From contig NZ_CP058554.1 of the NCBI RefSeq assembly GCF_014109725.1, positions 930,001 through 994,000 of the forward strand: DNA of 64,000 bases, given 5' to 3'. Of the stretch, positions 40,791 through 49,960 are shown one piece after another (the stretch's first letter is position 1; each line of letters opens with the position of its first letter). The notes under the pieces were generated by a model. That model made no database searches, had not been told where the DNA came from, and saw only the letters and a program-made list of their open reading frames with translations. The position numbers and the translations under genes were made by a program. This stretch comes from Comamonas piscis (GTDB lineage Bacteria; Pseudomonadota; Gammaproteobacteria; Burkholderiales; Burkholderiaceae_C).

Positions 40791-41603
40791 TTAGCGCGGC
40801 TGCGGCGGTTGGCTGCGCGGTGCCGCGCGCTGGTAACCCAGGTCTTGCGACAGCTGGGTGGCCATGGCTTGCAGCTGCTGGGCCATGGGGCCTTGGGGAT
40901 CGGGGTTGAAGCTGGCCTGCGTGCCCAGGCTGGTGATGGCCAGCACCAGCTGGCCTCGCGCATCGAACACCGGCGCGCACAGCGCAAGCACGCTGGGCAT
41001 GAGGGTATCGACCACGCTGGCGATGCGCTGGCTGCGCACCTGGGCAAACAGCTGGTGGGCATCGGCAGCGGTGTGGGGCAGGTCGCTGCGCGCGGCCAGG
41101 CGGGCCTGCGCCAGTTCGCGCTCCAACGCCGGGGCGGTGCGCTCGGCCGGCAGCCAGGCGCCAAAGCAGCGCCCGGTGGCCGATGACAGCAGCGGCATCA
41201 CATCGCCCAGCCGCAGGTGGCCGGTGGTGCCGTGTGGCGGCTCCTCCCAGTGCACGATGGTGGCGCCATGGTTGCCCCAAACGGCCAGCGCCACCGTGTG
41301 GCCCAGCTGGTCCAGCCAGTCGGGCATGCGCTCCCGGGCCAGCCGCACCGCATCGCTGCGGCGCAGTGCCGCCAGCCCCAGCTGCAGTGCCATCGGGCCC
41401 AGGTCATAGCGCGAGGTGGCCGCATCCTGCTTGACCAGACCGCTGCGCTGGTAGCTGACCAGGTAGCGGTGGGCCTTGGCGGGCGGCATGGCCGCAGCCT
41501 GCGCCAGGTCTTTGAGCGCCAGCGGGCCGTGGGCCTCCACCAGCGCCTGCAACAGCGCAAATCCCACCTCTACTGACTGAATGCCTGCTCGATCCTTGTC
41601 CAT
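40791..41603 (-). CDS. IclR-family transcriptional regulator
   Basis: A 270-residue IclR-type regulator: N-terminal winged helix (ALLQALVEAHGPLALKDLAQ then MPPAKAHRYLVSYQRSGLV) and a C-terminal effector domain (LSSATGRCFGAWLPAE, DTLMPSVLALCAPVFDARGQ). It is divergent from the FAH-family gene at 41763 across about 160 bp and is probably its local regulator. The spacer holds an ATTC-N9-GAAT element at about 41619-41635, similar in form to IclR operators but too short to call. Confidence 0.9.
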   Translation of the reverse strand: MDKDRAGIQSVEVGFALLQALVEAHGPLALKDLAQAAAMPPAKAHRYLVSYQRSGLVKQDAATSRYDLGPMALQLGLAALRRSDAVRLARERMPDWLDQLGHTVALAVWGNHGATIVHWEEPPHGTTGHLRLGDVMPLLSSATGRCFGAWLPAERTAPALERELAQARLAARSDLPHTAADAHQLFAQVRSQRIASVVDTLMPSVLALCAPVFDARGQLVLAITSLGTQASFNPDPQGPMAQQLQAMATQLSQDLGYQRAAPRSQPPQPR

Positions 41604-41762
41604 GGCGCTAGTTTAAGGTATTCTAAATAAAGGAATGCGTTTCACTAATCGTAATTTGGCAATGCGGGGCATCGCCAACGGTACGCGGAATGGCCGTGGC
41701 AAGCGCCCATCCCGTGGGCCAATCTGGCACGATGGCGGCATGTATGACTGTGAGACACCCGT

Positions 41763-42812
41763 ATGAAGCTAGCTAGCTATAAAGATGGATCGCGCGACGG
41801 CCAGTTGGTCGTCGTTTCGCGTGACCTGCGCACGGCCCATTACGCCTCGGGGATTGCCCACCGCCTGCAGCAGGCGCTGGATGACTGGGATTTTTACGCG
41901 CCCCAACTGCAGGATCTGTACGACGCGCTCAATGCCGACCGCGCCCGCCACAGCTTTGACTTCAACCCCGCCCAGTGCATGGCGCCCTTGCCGCGTGCCT
42001 ACCAGTGGCTGAGCGGCGCGGCCTACATGAGCCATCTGGCCTTGCTGCGCCAGGTGGCAGAGGGCGACCTGCCCGCCGCGCTCAAGACCGATCCGCTGCT
42101 GCACCAGGGCGCCGGCGATGCCTTTATCGGCCCCTGCGACGACATCGTGGTCGCCAGCGAGGCCATGGGCATTGATTTCTCGGCCGAGCTGGCCGCCATC
42201 ACCGGCGATGTAAAGCAGGACACCAGCCCCGAAGATGCGCTGGATGCCGTGCGCCTGCTGATGCTGGCCAACCCCGTCAGCCTGCGCCAGCTGGAAGCAG
42301 CCGAACAAGGCAAGGGCGCCGGCCTGGTGCAAAGCCGGCCGGTCACGGCCTTCAGCCCGGTGGCCATCACCCCCGATGAGCTGGGCGAGGCCTGGCGCGG
42401 CGGCAAGGTCCACCTGGCCTTGCAGACCAGCTGGAACGGCCGCAAGGTCGGCATGTGCGATGCGGGCCCGGAGATGGGTTTTCACTTTGGGCAGCTGATT
42501 GCCCATGCGGCCAAGACCCGCCACTTGCGCGCCGGCACCGTGCTGGGCAGCGGCACCGTCAGCAACCGCGGCGCAGAAAAGCATGGCCGCATGGACTGGC
42601 CCAAGGGCTATGGCTGTATTGCGGAAAAACGCAGCATGGAGGCGCTGCAAAACAGCAAGGCCAAGACCGGCTTTATGCAGTTTGGCGACACGGTGCGCAT
42701 GGAGATGAAGGGCAAGGACGGCCACAGCCTGTTCGGCGCGATTGACCAGAACGTGGCACCGCTCTACCCAGTGCAGGCCGAGGCCGAGCCCGCGCAGGAG
42801 TCGGCGGCATGA
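41763..42812 (+). CDS. Fumarylacetoacetate hydrolase (FAH) family protein
   Basis: A 349-residue FAH-fold hydrolase. The metal site is recognisable in VASEAMGIDFSAELAAITGD (E-x-E pattern) with PLPRAYQWLSGAAYMSHL before it and LGSGTVSNRGAEKHGRMDWP after it. It is shorter than and distinct from true fumarylacetoacetase (44866-46185). Family members act on fumarylpyruvate or other acylpyruvates or catechol-derived ring-fission products; the substrate is not clear. Controlled probably by the divergent IclR gene. Confidence 0.87.
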   Translation: MKLASYKDGSRDGQLVVVSRDLRTAHYASGIAHRLQQALDDWDFYAPQLQDLYDALNADRARHSFDFNPAQCMAPLPRAYQWLSGAAYMSHLALLRQVAEGDLPAALKTDPLLHQGAGDAFIGPCDDIVVASEAMGIDFSAELAAITGDVKQDTSPEDALDAVRLLMLANPVSLRQLEAAEQGKGAGLVQSRPVTAFSPVAITPDELGEAWRGGKVHLALQTSWNGRKVGMCDAGPEMGFHFGQLIAHAAKTRHLRAGTVLGSGTVSNRGAEKHGRMDWPKGYGCIAEKRSMEALQNSKAKTGFMQFGDTVRMEMKGKDGHSLFGAIDQNVAPLYPVQAEAEPAQESAA

Positions 42813-42895
42813 CCGAGCGGCTGCATGCCGCCCGCGCGCGTTGGCAGCCGCCAGCGCCGCAGCGCGCATGCAGCCAGCCGGGGCGGCGTGGGCGT

Positions 42896-43342
42896 TTACT
42901 CGGGCAGGCTGGTTTGGCGCGCGTGCTGCAGCAGGCGATCGAGCAGCACACTGAGCTGCTCGCGCTCGTCGATGGTCAGCGCCGAGAGGATTTCTTCGTT
43001 GCGACGGGCAATCACCACCATGACCTTGTCCCAGTATTCACAGCCCTTGGGCGTGAGGCTGAGCACCACCCCGCGGCCATCGACTTCGCTGGCCTGCTTG
43101 AGCACCAGACCTTGCTCGACCAGCGCCTGCGTGGAGCGGCTGGCCTGGGCTTTGTTCAGGTTGGCGCGCATCGCCAGGTCATTGACCGACAGGGGATGGA
43201 ACGCGCCAATCGCCGCCAGGCAGCGGGCCTCGCTGATGGGAATGCCCACCTCCTCCTCGTAGACCATCTGGGTCGTGCGGTCGGTGATCTTGGCCAGCGC
43301 ATGCAGGCGGTGGGTATAGGTACGGTCCAGCGGCGTGTTCAA
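42896..43342 (-). CDS. MarR-family transcriptional regulator of the hmgA operon (putative)
   Basis: A 148-residue winged-helix regulator: ISEARCLAAIGAFHPLSVND, LAMRANLNKAQASRSTQALV and the wing EVDGRGVVLSLTPKGCEYW. MarR proteins are usually repressors released by aromatic acids. It is divergent from hmgA (43522) with 179 bp between them, so homogentisate-pathway control is the natural inference. Confidence 0.9.
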   Translation of the reverse strand: MNTPLDRTYTHRLHALAKITDRTTQMVYEEEVGIPISEARCLAAIGAFHPLSVNDLAMRANLNKAQASRSTQALVEQGLVLKQASEVDGRGVVLSLTPKGCEYWDKVMVVIARRNEEILSALTIDEREQLSVLLDRLLQHARQTSLPE

Positions 43343-43521
43343 CGCGTCTCCTTGGTTTTGTATGGGTGCTGGCTGGGAAAACAGCTACCGCGACTATGTC
43401 ATGGAGGCCTGCTTTGCGGAAGCGCCCAGCTCACAACCACGTCAAGTGTTTTCCCTAGTTTTGCGCCAGGTCTGCAGGGCTAGCGCGTCCACCCCCAAAC
43501 AACAACTGACAGGAGACAAGC

Positions 43522-44832
43522 ATGCGCAGTTTGAATGCCGAGCCACGGCACTATATGACAGGTTTTGCCAATGAATGGGCGACCGAGGCCGAACCGGGCG
43601 CTTTGCCGGTGGGGCGCAACTCGCCGCAGGTGGCGCCGCTGGGCCTGTATGCCGAGCAGCTGTCGGGAACGGCCTTTACCGCGCCGCGCCACAGCAACCG
43701 CCGCAGCTGGCTCTACCGCATCCGCCCCGGCGCCATGCACGAGCCCTTTGCACCGCTGGCTTTGCCGCGCTGGAAAAGCCATGTCACGGGCGGCTTTGAC
43801 GAGGTGCCCACGCCCCCCAACCAGCTGCGCTGGGATCCGCTGCCGCTGCCCGATGCACCCTGCGATTTTCTGCAAGGCATCGTCAGCATGGCCGGCAATG
43901 CCGCCTGTGGCATCCACCTGTATGCCGCCAACCGCAGCATGGAAGGCCGCTACTTCTACAACGCCGATGGCGAGCTGCTGATCGTGCCCCAGCAGGGCCG
44001 GCTGCAAATTGCCACCGAGCTGGGCACCTTGGACGTGGAGCCCCAAGAGATTTGCGTGGTGCCCCGGGGTGTGCGCTTTGCCGTGACTCTGCTCGACGGC
44101 ACGGCGCGCGGCTATATCTGCGAGAACTATGGCGAGCTGCTCAAGCTGCCCGACCTGGGCGTGATCGGCTCCAACGGCCTGGCCAACCCGCGTGATTTCC
44201 AGACGCCAGTGGCGGCTTATGAAGACCTGGAAGGCGACTTTGAGCTGGTGGCCAAACTGCGCGGCCATTTCTGGTCGGCGCGCGTCGGCCATTCGCCCCT
44301 CGATGTGGTCGCCTGGCATGGCAACTACGCGCCCTACAAATACGATCTGCGCCGCTTCAACGCCATTGGCTCGATCAGTTACGACCACCCCGATCCGTCG
44401 ATTTTTCTGGTGCTGCAATCGCCCACCGCGCTGCCCGGCGTGGATGCGCTGGACTTTGTCATCTTCCCGCCGCGCGTGCTGGTGGCGCAGGACACCTTCC
44501 GTCCGCCCTGGTTCCACCGCAACTATGCCAGCGAGTTCATGGGCCTGATCGAAGGCGCCTACGACGCCAAGGCCGAAGGCTTTGTGCCCGGCGGCGCCTC
44601 CCTGCACAACTGCATGAGCGGCCACGGCCCCGATGCCGATACCTTCGACAAAGCCAGCAAGGCCGACACGCACAAGCCGCATTACATCGACAACACGATG
44701 GCCTTTATGTTCGAGACCCCCGCCGTGATCCAGCCCAGCGCTTACGCGCTGGAGACGGTGCAGCTCCAGCACGAGTACTACCGCTGCTGGCAAGGGCTGC
44801 AAAAGCATTTCAAGCCGCAGGACAAAGCCTGA
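43522..44832 (+). CDS. hmgA: HmgA, homogentisate 1,2-dioxygenase
   Basis: A 436-residue iron dioxygenase that opens the homogentisate ring to maleylacetoacetate in tyrosine/phenylalanine catabolism. The N-terminal MTGFANEWATEAEPGALP is typical. The iron ligands are seen as HRNYASE (His and Glu six residues apart) and SLHNCMSGHGPD (second His). A CAGGAGAC site precedes ATG 43522. fahA follows 33 bp after the stop. maiA (maleylacetoacetate isomerase) is not in the cluster. Confidence 0.96.
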   Translation: MRSLNAEPRHYMTGFANEWATEAEPGALPVGRNSPQVAPLGLYAEQLSGTAFTAPRHSNRRSWLYRIRPGAMHEPFAPLALPRWKSHVTGGFDEVPTPPNQLRWDPLPLPDAPCDFLQGIVSMAGNAACGIHLYAANRSMEGRYFYNADGELLIVPQQGRLQIATELGTLDVEPQEICVVPRGVRFAVTLLDGTARGYICENYGELLKLPDLGVIGSNGLANPRDFQTPVAAYEDLEGDFELVAKLRGHFWSARVGHSPLDVVAWHGNYAPYKYDLRRFNAIGSISYDHPDPSIFLVLQSPTALPGVDALDFVIFPPRVLVAQDTFRPPWFHRNYASEFMGLIEGAYDAKAEGFVPGGASLHNCMSGHGPDADTFDKASKADTHKPHYIDNTMAFMFETPAVIQPSAYALETVQLQHEYYRCWQGLQKHFKPQDKA

Positions 44833-44865
44833 GGCCCACAACCCCCATTTGGAGACAACACCCCC

Positions 44866-46185
44866 ATGACCCTACTCAACGAAACCCACGACCCCGCGCT
44901 GCAAAGCTGGGTCAGCAGTGCCCAATCTGCTGGCAGCGATTTCCCGCTGCAGAACCTGCCGTTTGCCAGCTTTCGCCGCCAAGGCAGCCAAGAGGCCTGG
45001 CGCGGCGGCGTCGCCATTGGTGACCAGATTGTTGACCTGCAGGCGCTGGCCGCCAGCGGCAGCCTGAGCGGTGATGCACAGCGCGCCGCCGAAGCGGGCG
45101 CGCAGGAATCGCTCAACGCCTTGATGGCGCTGGGCCCAAAGGCCTGGAGCGCCTTGCGCCTGGCGCTGTCGCGCGGCTTGCGCGCCGGCGCTGCCGAGCA
45201 GGCGCAGTGGCAGGGCTTGCTGGTGCCGCAAGCGCAGGCTGCCTACAACCTGCCCGCACGCATTGGCGACTACACCGACTTCTACACCTCCATCCACCAC
45301 GCCACCAACATCGGCAAGCAGTTCCGCCCGGACAACCCCCTGTTGCCCAACTACCAGTGGGTGCCTATTGGCTACCACGGCCGCTCGTCGAGCATCGTGG
45401 TGTCGGGCACGCCTTTCAAGCGCCCTGTAGGCCAGACCAAGGCGCCCGATGCAGCGGTGCCAACGGTCAAGGCCAGCGCGCGCATGGATATCGAGCTGGA
45501 AATGGGCATCTTCATGGGCCAGGCCAATGCGCTGGGCGAGCCGGTGAGCATGGCGCAGGCGGAGGACCATGTGTTTGGCCTCTGCCTGCTCAATGACTGG
45601 TCGGCGCGCGACATCCAGCCCTGGGAATACCAGCCGCTGGGCCCGTTCCTGTCGAAGAACTTTGCCTCGCACCTTTCCCCCTGGGTGGTGACCCTGGAGG
45701 CGCTGGCGCCGTACCGCGTGGCCTTTGCCCGCCCCGAGGGCGATCCGCAGCCGCTGCCCTATATGGACAGCGCACACAACCGCGATGCCGGCGCTTTTGA
45801 CATTGCGTTGGCCGTGGACCTGCAGACCCCCCAGATGCGCGCCGCCGGCCAGCCCGCCGTGCAGATCACCCAGTCCAACTACCGCCATGCCTACTGGACC
45901 GTCGCGCAGCTCGTGGCCCACCACACGGTCAACGGCTGCAACCTGCAGCCCGGCGACCTGCTGGGCACCGGCACCTTGTCCGGCCCTAGCTTGGACCAGG
46001 CTGCCGCGCTGATCGAGCTGACCGTGGGCGGCAAGCAGCCGCTGACCTTGCCCAATGGTGAGACCCGCACCTGGCTGGAAGATGGCGACGCCGTGGTGCT
46101 GCGCGGCTGGTGCGAGCGGCCCGGCGCTGCCCGCATCGGCTTTGGCATCTGCGAAGGCCAGATGCTGCCGGCGCGCAAGCTCTAA
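44866..46185 (+). CDS. fahA: FahA, fumarylacetoacetase
   Basis: A 439-residue hydrolase that splits fumarylacetoacetate to fumarate and acetoacetate, the final step of the homogentisate pathway. Conserved: IGDYTDFYTSIHHATNIGKQ (metal Asp and catalytic His), PIGYHGRSSSIVVSG, MDIELEMGIFMGQ, LNDWSARDIQPWEYQPLGPF and GDLLGTGTLSGPS. Co-transcribed with hmgA. Confidence 0.96.
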   Translation: MTLLNETHDPALQSWVSSAQSAGSDFPLQNLPFASFRRQGSQEAWRGGVAIGDQIVDLQALAASGSLSGDAQRAAEAGAQESLNALMALGPKAWSALRLALSRGLRAGAAEQAQWQGLLVPQAQAAYNLPARIGDYTDFYTSIHHATNIGKQFRPDNPLLPNYQWVPIGYHGRSSSIVVSGTPFKRPVGQTKAPDAAVPTVKASARMDIELEMGIFMGQANALGEPVSMAQAEDHVFGLCLLNDWSARDIQPWEYQPLGPFLSKNFASHLSPWVVTLEALAPYRVAFARPEGDPQPLPYMDSAHNRDAGAFDIALAVDLQTPQMRAAGQPAVQITQSNYRHAYWTVAQLVAHHTVNGCNLQPGDLLGTGTLSGPSLDQAAALIELTVGGKQPLTLPNGETRTWLEDGDAVVLRGWCERPGAARIGFGICEGQMLPARKL

Positions 46186-46293
46186 GCGACAGCTGCCTGG
46201 CTGGGGGCAGGTGGACAATGCCATCTGGCCCCGGCGCGGCTCCCGTCGCCCCGCACCACATAGACAACAACGATTACCAACAGGAGACAACAC

Positions 46294-47265
46294 ATGCCCA
46301 CACCTTTTTCCCTGCGCCAGCTGCTGGCGGCCGCCGCGCTGGCCTTGCCGGCGCTGAGCCAGGCCGCCTATCCCGATCATCCGATTGAATGGGTCGTGCC
46401 TTATGCGGCCGGCGGCGGCTCCGATGTCGTGGCCCGTGTGGTGGCCGAGCCCATGGCCAAGGCCCTGGGCCAGTCCATCATCATCCTCAACAAGCCCGGT
46501 GCGGCCACCAATATTGGCGCCGACTACGCCGCACGTGCCAAGCCCGATGGCTACACCCTGCTGACCGGCGACACCGGCACCCTGGCGGCGAATGCCTTCC
46601 TGTACCAAAAGCTCAGCTACAGCGCTGAGAAAGACTTCGCGCCCGTCGGCATGCTGGTGCGCTTTCCGCTGATCCTGGTCGTCAACCCCAAGCTGCCGAT
46701 CAAGAACCTGGCCGAGTTCAGCGCCTGGGCCAAGGCCCAGCAGGGCGGAGTGAGCTATGCGACGCCCGGCGCCGGCTCGCCCCACCACCTGGCGACCGAG
46801 ATTTTCAAAGAGCAGGCCAAGCTGAGCCTTGTGCATGTGCCTTACAAGGGTGCAGCGCCTGCCGTGCAGGATGTGCTGGGCGGCCAGGTGCCCTTTATGT
46901 TTGTTGATTCGGTCGCCGGTTTCCAGAACATCCAGGCGGGCAAGCTGCGCGCCATTGGCATTGCGACGCCACAGCGCTCCAAGGTGTTTCCGGATGTCCC
47001 GACTCTGGAAGAGCAAGGGATGAAGGGCTTTGAAGCCTACGCTTGGCAGGGCTTGGTCGTCCCCAAAGCGACGCCAGAGGACCGGGTTCAGCGGCTGAGC
47101 GAGCAGCTGCAAGCCACCTTGAAGGATCCAGCCGTGGTCAAACGCCTGGAAGACATGGGGCTGGAAGTGACCGCCACGAGCCGCGCCGACATGGCGAAAT
47201 TCCTCGTGACAGAGCGTAATAAGCTCGGTCCTGTGATAAAAACCAACAATATTCAACTAGATTAG
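46294..47265 (+). CDS. TctC/Bug-family tripartite tricarboxylate transporter substrate-binding protein 1
   Basis: A 323-residue periplasmic binding protein with a Sec signal peptide (cleavage near SQA/AYP). The Bug-family blocks are VPYAAGGGSDVVARVVAEPM, GAATNIGADYAARAKPDGYT, ATPGAGSPHHLATEIFK and HVPYKGAAPAVQDVLGGQV. No TctA/TctB membrane genes adjoin, as is common for the many orphan Bug proteins in Burkholderiales. Placement 108 bp after fahA suggests a ligand related to aromatic acid catabolism. Followed by a strong terminator. Confidence 0.93.
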   Translation: MPTPFSLRQLLAAAALALPALSQAAYPDHPIEWVVPYAAGGGSDVVARVVAEPMAKALGQSIIILNKPGAATNIGADYAARAKPDGYTLLTGDTGTLAANAFLYQKLSYSAEKDFAPVGMLVRFPLILVVNPKLPIKNLAEFSAWAKAQQGGVSYATPGAGSPHHLATEIFKEQAKLSLVHVPYKGAAPAVQDVLGGQVPFMFVDSVAGFQNIQAGKLRAIGIATPQRSKVFPDVPTLEEQGMKGFEAYAWQGLVVPKATPEDRVQRLSEQLQATLKDPAVVKRLEDMGLEVTATSRADMAKFLVTERNKLGPVIKTNNIQLD

Positions 47266-47341
47266 TTAAAAATTGTGGAATTGCGTTAAAATCGAAGCGC
47301 CAGTTGGTTAACCATTCCATGGGTAAAAAAGTTAAGTCACC

Positions 47342-47373
47342 AAGCGCGATGTCCTAGACATCGCGCTTTTTTT
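47342..47373 (+). terminator. Strong intrinsic terminator after tctC
   Basis: A perfect 12-bp stem (AAGCGCGATGTC, 47342-47353, with GACATCGCGCTT, 47357-47368), a 3-nt loop and a run of T to 47373. Confidence 0.92.
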
Positions 47374-47468
47374 GTGCCCAGCCCGGGCGCATGACGCCTG
47401 CGCGATAGGGCAGTGGCCGCTGCTGGCACATGCTGGGGCCGTGTTTTTTCACTGTTGGAACGGACAAC

Positions 47469-48170
47469 ATGGCTGCAGCGCTCCCCCAGATCTTGGCGTT
47501 TGACGTATTTGGCACCGTGGTGGATTGGCACGGCAGCATCCTGCGCGAGATGGCAGAGCGCTATCCCCAGGTGGATGGCGACGCCTTTGCGCTCGCTTGG
47601 CGCAAGGGCTACCAACCGGCGATGGACTTGGTGCGCAGTGGGCAATTGGGCTGGACGCGCATCGATGCTTTGCATCGCCGGATCCTTGACGGCATCCTGC
47701 CGCAGTTTGGGCTGGGTGACATGTCTGAGGCTGAGCGTGCCGAGCTCAACCGGGTGTGGCACCGGCTTGCGCCTTGGTCGGATAGCGTTGCGGGGTTGGC
47801 GCGGCTCAAAAGCCGCTTTGTCATTACGCCGCTGTCGAACGGGAATATTGCCTTGCTGACCTATATGGCCAAAAACGCAGGCCTGCCTTGGGATTGTGTG
47901 CTGTCGGCCGAGGTGTTTAAGGCTTATAAGCCGGATCCTGCGGCTTACCTGGGGGTGGCAGATGTTTTTGAGGTGGGGGCTGCTTCCGTCATGCTCGTCG
48001 CTGCGCATCACAGTGATTTGGCGGCGGCTCGTCAGTGTGGGTTGCAGACGGCGTATATACAGCGGCCGCTGGAGTTTGGAGCGAACCAACCCAAAGATGT
48101 CACTCCCCAACCAGGCAATACCTACCACTGCAGCAGCATCCTCGACTTAGCCGATCAGCTGGGGTGTTGA
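47469..48170 (+). CDS. Haloacid dehalogenase type II (HAD superfamily)
   Basis: A 233-residue HAD hydrolase of the L-2-haloacid dehalogenase type. The nucleophile motif is FDVFGTVVDWHGS (first Asp), motif II lies in ITPLSNGNIALL, the lysine in VFKAYKPDPAAYLGVADVF and the C-terminal acidic motif in VAAHHSDLAAARQCGL. It converts 2-haloacids to 2-hydroxyacids in characterised members. ATG 47469 follows GGAACGGA; an in-frame start at 47430 lies upstream. The region after the gene is a repeat element. Confidence 0.88.
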   Translation: MAAALPQILAFDVFGTVVDWHGSILREMAERYPQVDGDAFALAWRKGYQPAMDLVRSGQLGWTRIDALHRRILDGILPQFGLGDMSEAERAELNRVWHRLAPWSDSVAGLARLKSRFVITPLSNGNIALLTYMAKNAGLPWDCVLSAEVFKAYKPDPAAYLGVADVFEVGAASVMLVAAHHSDLAAARQCGLQTAYIQRPLEFGANQPKDVTPQPGNTYHCSSILDLADQLGC

Positions 48171-48214
48171 GTTTTTGTGATTTTTTAGCGTTGGGACTGT
48201 TTACCGTGCAGAGG

Positions 48215-48308
48215 CGCCGATATAGGGCCTGATCCTTCGTTGCGCAGGCTTGCCGTACAGACGTACTGTCTGCGCCTGCGACGCCTCGTCTCAGACCCTA
48301 TCTCGGCG
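48215..48308. repeat. 94-nt imperfect palindrome, putative dispersed extragenic repeat
   Basis: The left arm GCCGATATAGGGCCTGA (48216-48232) matches the complement of the right arm, GCCGAGATAGGGTCTGA. Inside, GCGCAGGC pairs with the GCCTGCG on the right, and CAGAC-GTACT-GTCTG (48258-48272) forms the tip. It lies between convergent genes and could form a long hairpin. Arm and tip sequences differ from the element at 34869-34974, so it is a second type. Confidence 0.6.
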
Positions 48309-48436
48309 TTGGGGTGGTGGGTTGGGTGCTGCGCTTGCTTCTTGGGCCCGCTCCCGCATACCGCTTGATTGGATGCTGCGCTTCTTGCTACCGCTTTTGG
48401 TTGGGCGGGCTCAGCGGTAGGTCAATTTTTCAATGC

Positions 48437-48470
48437 AAAAAGCGCCCGGGGTTGTCCTCGGGCGCTTTGC
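48437..48470 (-). terminator. Intrinsic terminator of the M20 amidohydrolase gene
   Basis: The stem AAAGCGCCCG (48439-48448) pairs perfectly with CGGGCGCTTT (48459-48468). Read on the minus strand it is followed by T-rich sequence and lies about 25 bp after the M20 stop. Confidence 0.8.
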
Positions 48471-48491
48471 TTTGGTTGCTAGTCTAGCTTC

Positions 48492-49697
48492 TTATTTCTT
48501 CGCTTGGGCCAACCACTTGGTGGCCAGCTCTACCCAGTAGGTGGCGCCCAGGGGGATCAGGTCGTCGTTGAAGTCGTAGCTGGGGTTGTGCAAGGTGCAG
48601 GGGCCGCCGCCGTGGCCGATGGCGCGGTGGTCGCCTTCGCCGTTGGCGATGAAGCAGTAGGCGCCGGGCTTGGCTTCCAGCATGAAGGAGAAGTCTTCGG
48701 CGCCCATGGTGGGCTCTTGCGCTTTCACTTTGTCGGCGCCCAGGATGTCGACCATCACTTGGCGGGCGAACTCGGCTTCGGGGGCGCTGTTGACGGTGGC
48801 GGGGTAGTTGCGGTTGAAGTAGAAGTCGCACTGGGCGTTGTTCATCGCGCAGCAGCCTTCGGCCACCTGGCGCATGCGCGCTTCGATGAGGTCCAGCACT
48901 TCGGTGCGGAAGGTACGCACGGTGCCTTGCAGCTCTACGCGGTCGGGGATCACATTGTTGGCTTCGCCGCCGTGGATCATGGTGACGGAGATCACGCCGG
49001 TATCAAGCGGCTTCTTGTTGCGGGTGATGATGGTCTGGAAGGCGGTGACGATCTGGCAGGCGATCGGCACCGGGTCATTGCCCATGTGCGGCATCGCACC
49101 GTGGCCGCCCTTGCCGGTGATGGTGATCTTGAAGTCGTTGCTGGACGCCATCACCGGGCCAGGGCTCACGGCCATATTGCCGGCGGCCATGCCGGGCCAG
49201 TTGTGCATGCCGAACACGGCCTGCATCGGGAATTTCTCGAACAGTCCGTCCTTGATCATCTCGCGCGCGCCGCCACCGCCTTCTTCGGCGGGCTGGAAGA
49301 TCAGGTAGACGGTGCCATCAAAATCGCGGAACTTGGAGAAGTGCTTGGCAGCGGCCAGCAGCATCGCAGTGTGGCCGTCATGGCCGCAGGCGTGCATCTT
49401 GCCGGCATGGCGGCTGGCATGGTCAAAGGTATTGGATTCCTGCATCGGCAGCGCATCGATATCGGCGCGCAGGCCCACGGCCAGGCCGCTGGCGCCGCCG
49501 TCCTTGCCGTGCACAATGCCGACCACGCCGGTGGTGCCCATGCCCCGGTGGATGGGGATGCCCCATTCCGTCAGCTTGTCCGCCACCAGATCGGCCGTGC
49601 GCACTTCTTCAAAGCACAGCTCCGGGTGGGCATGGATGTCTTTGCGGATCTGGGCGATGCTGGCCGCTTCGGCCACGATGGAATCAATCAGCTTCAT
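48492..49697 (-). CDS. M20 family amidohydrolase (hippurate hydrolase/aminoacylase type)
   Basis: A 401-residue metallopeptidase-fold amidohydrolase. The first metal motif is MHACGHDGHTAM, the acidic pair is in FQPAEEGGGGA, and further His ligands lie in FGMHNWPG and the GHGGGPCTLHNP region. Cytoplasmic, no signal peptide. Family members cleave N-acyl amino acids such as hippurate or N-acetyl amino acids. Stand-alone transcript with its own terminator. Confidence 0.92.
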   Translation of the reverse strand: MKLIDSIVAEAASIAQIRKDIHAHPELCFEEVRTADLVADKLTEWGIPIHRGMGTTGVVGIVHGKDGGASGLAVGLRADIDALPMQESNTFDHASRHAGKMHACGHDGHTAMLLAAAKHFSKFRDFDGTVYLIFQPAEEGGGGAREMIKDGLFEKFPMQAVFGMHNWPGMAAGNMAVSPGPVMASSNDFKITITGKGGHGAMPHMGNDPVPIACQIVTAFQTIITRNKKPLDTGVISVTMIHGGEANNVIPDRVELQGTVRTFRTEVLDLIEARMRQVAEGCCAMNNAQCDFYFNRNYPATVNSAPEAEFARQVMVDILGADKVKAQEPTMGAEDFSFMLEAKPGAYCFIANGEGDHRAIGHGGGPCTLHNPSYDFNDDLIPLGATYWVELATKWLAQAKK

Positions 49698-49960
49698 GGA
49701 AAATCCTGTTGGCTACATGGGGTGTATCTGTCTGGCGGCGCCCGCTGGGGGCCAAGGCGTTGGCGGGCGGCATGCCAAGCCCTCTATGGTGCAGCAAAGC
49801 AGACCATGCCCAGGCTGAAATGTCTTGGGAATAACCCTTGCGAAGGCCCCCCGCGCGGGCGAACGTGCTGCACGCGACCCCAGCCCCTGCCATCTGGCGC
49901 TACCATGTGCAGCACAACTTTCCCCCTCGATTCCGCGCCCGCCTGGGCGCCGCCACCGCC

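Larger units (their letters stand above)
48171..48491. other. 320-bp intergenic region with a long palindrome and a terminator
   Basis: Lies between the convergent haloacid dehalogenase and M20 genes. It contains the 94-nt imperfect palindrome at 48215-48308, a stretch with short direct repeats (two GTGCTGCGCTT-like copies near 48326 and 48374) and the minus-strand terminator at 48437-48470. No gene seen. Confidence 0.6.

Noticed and set aside
42813..42895. A short frame starting ATGA at the end of the FAH-family gene
   Set aside because: It runs into the antisense of the MarR gene, has no recognisable product and no own ribosome-binding site.
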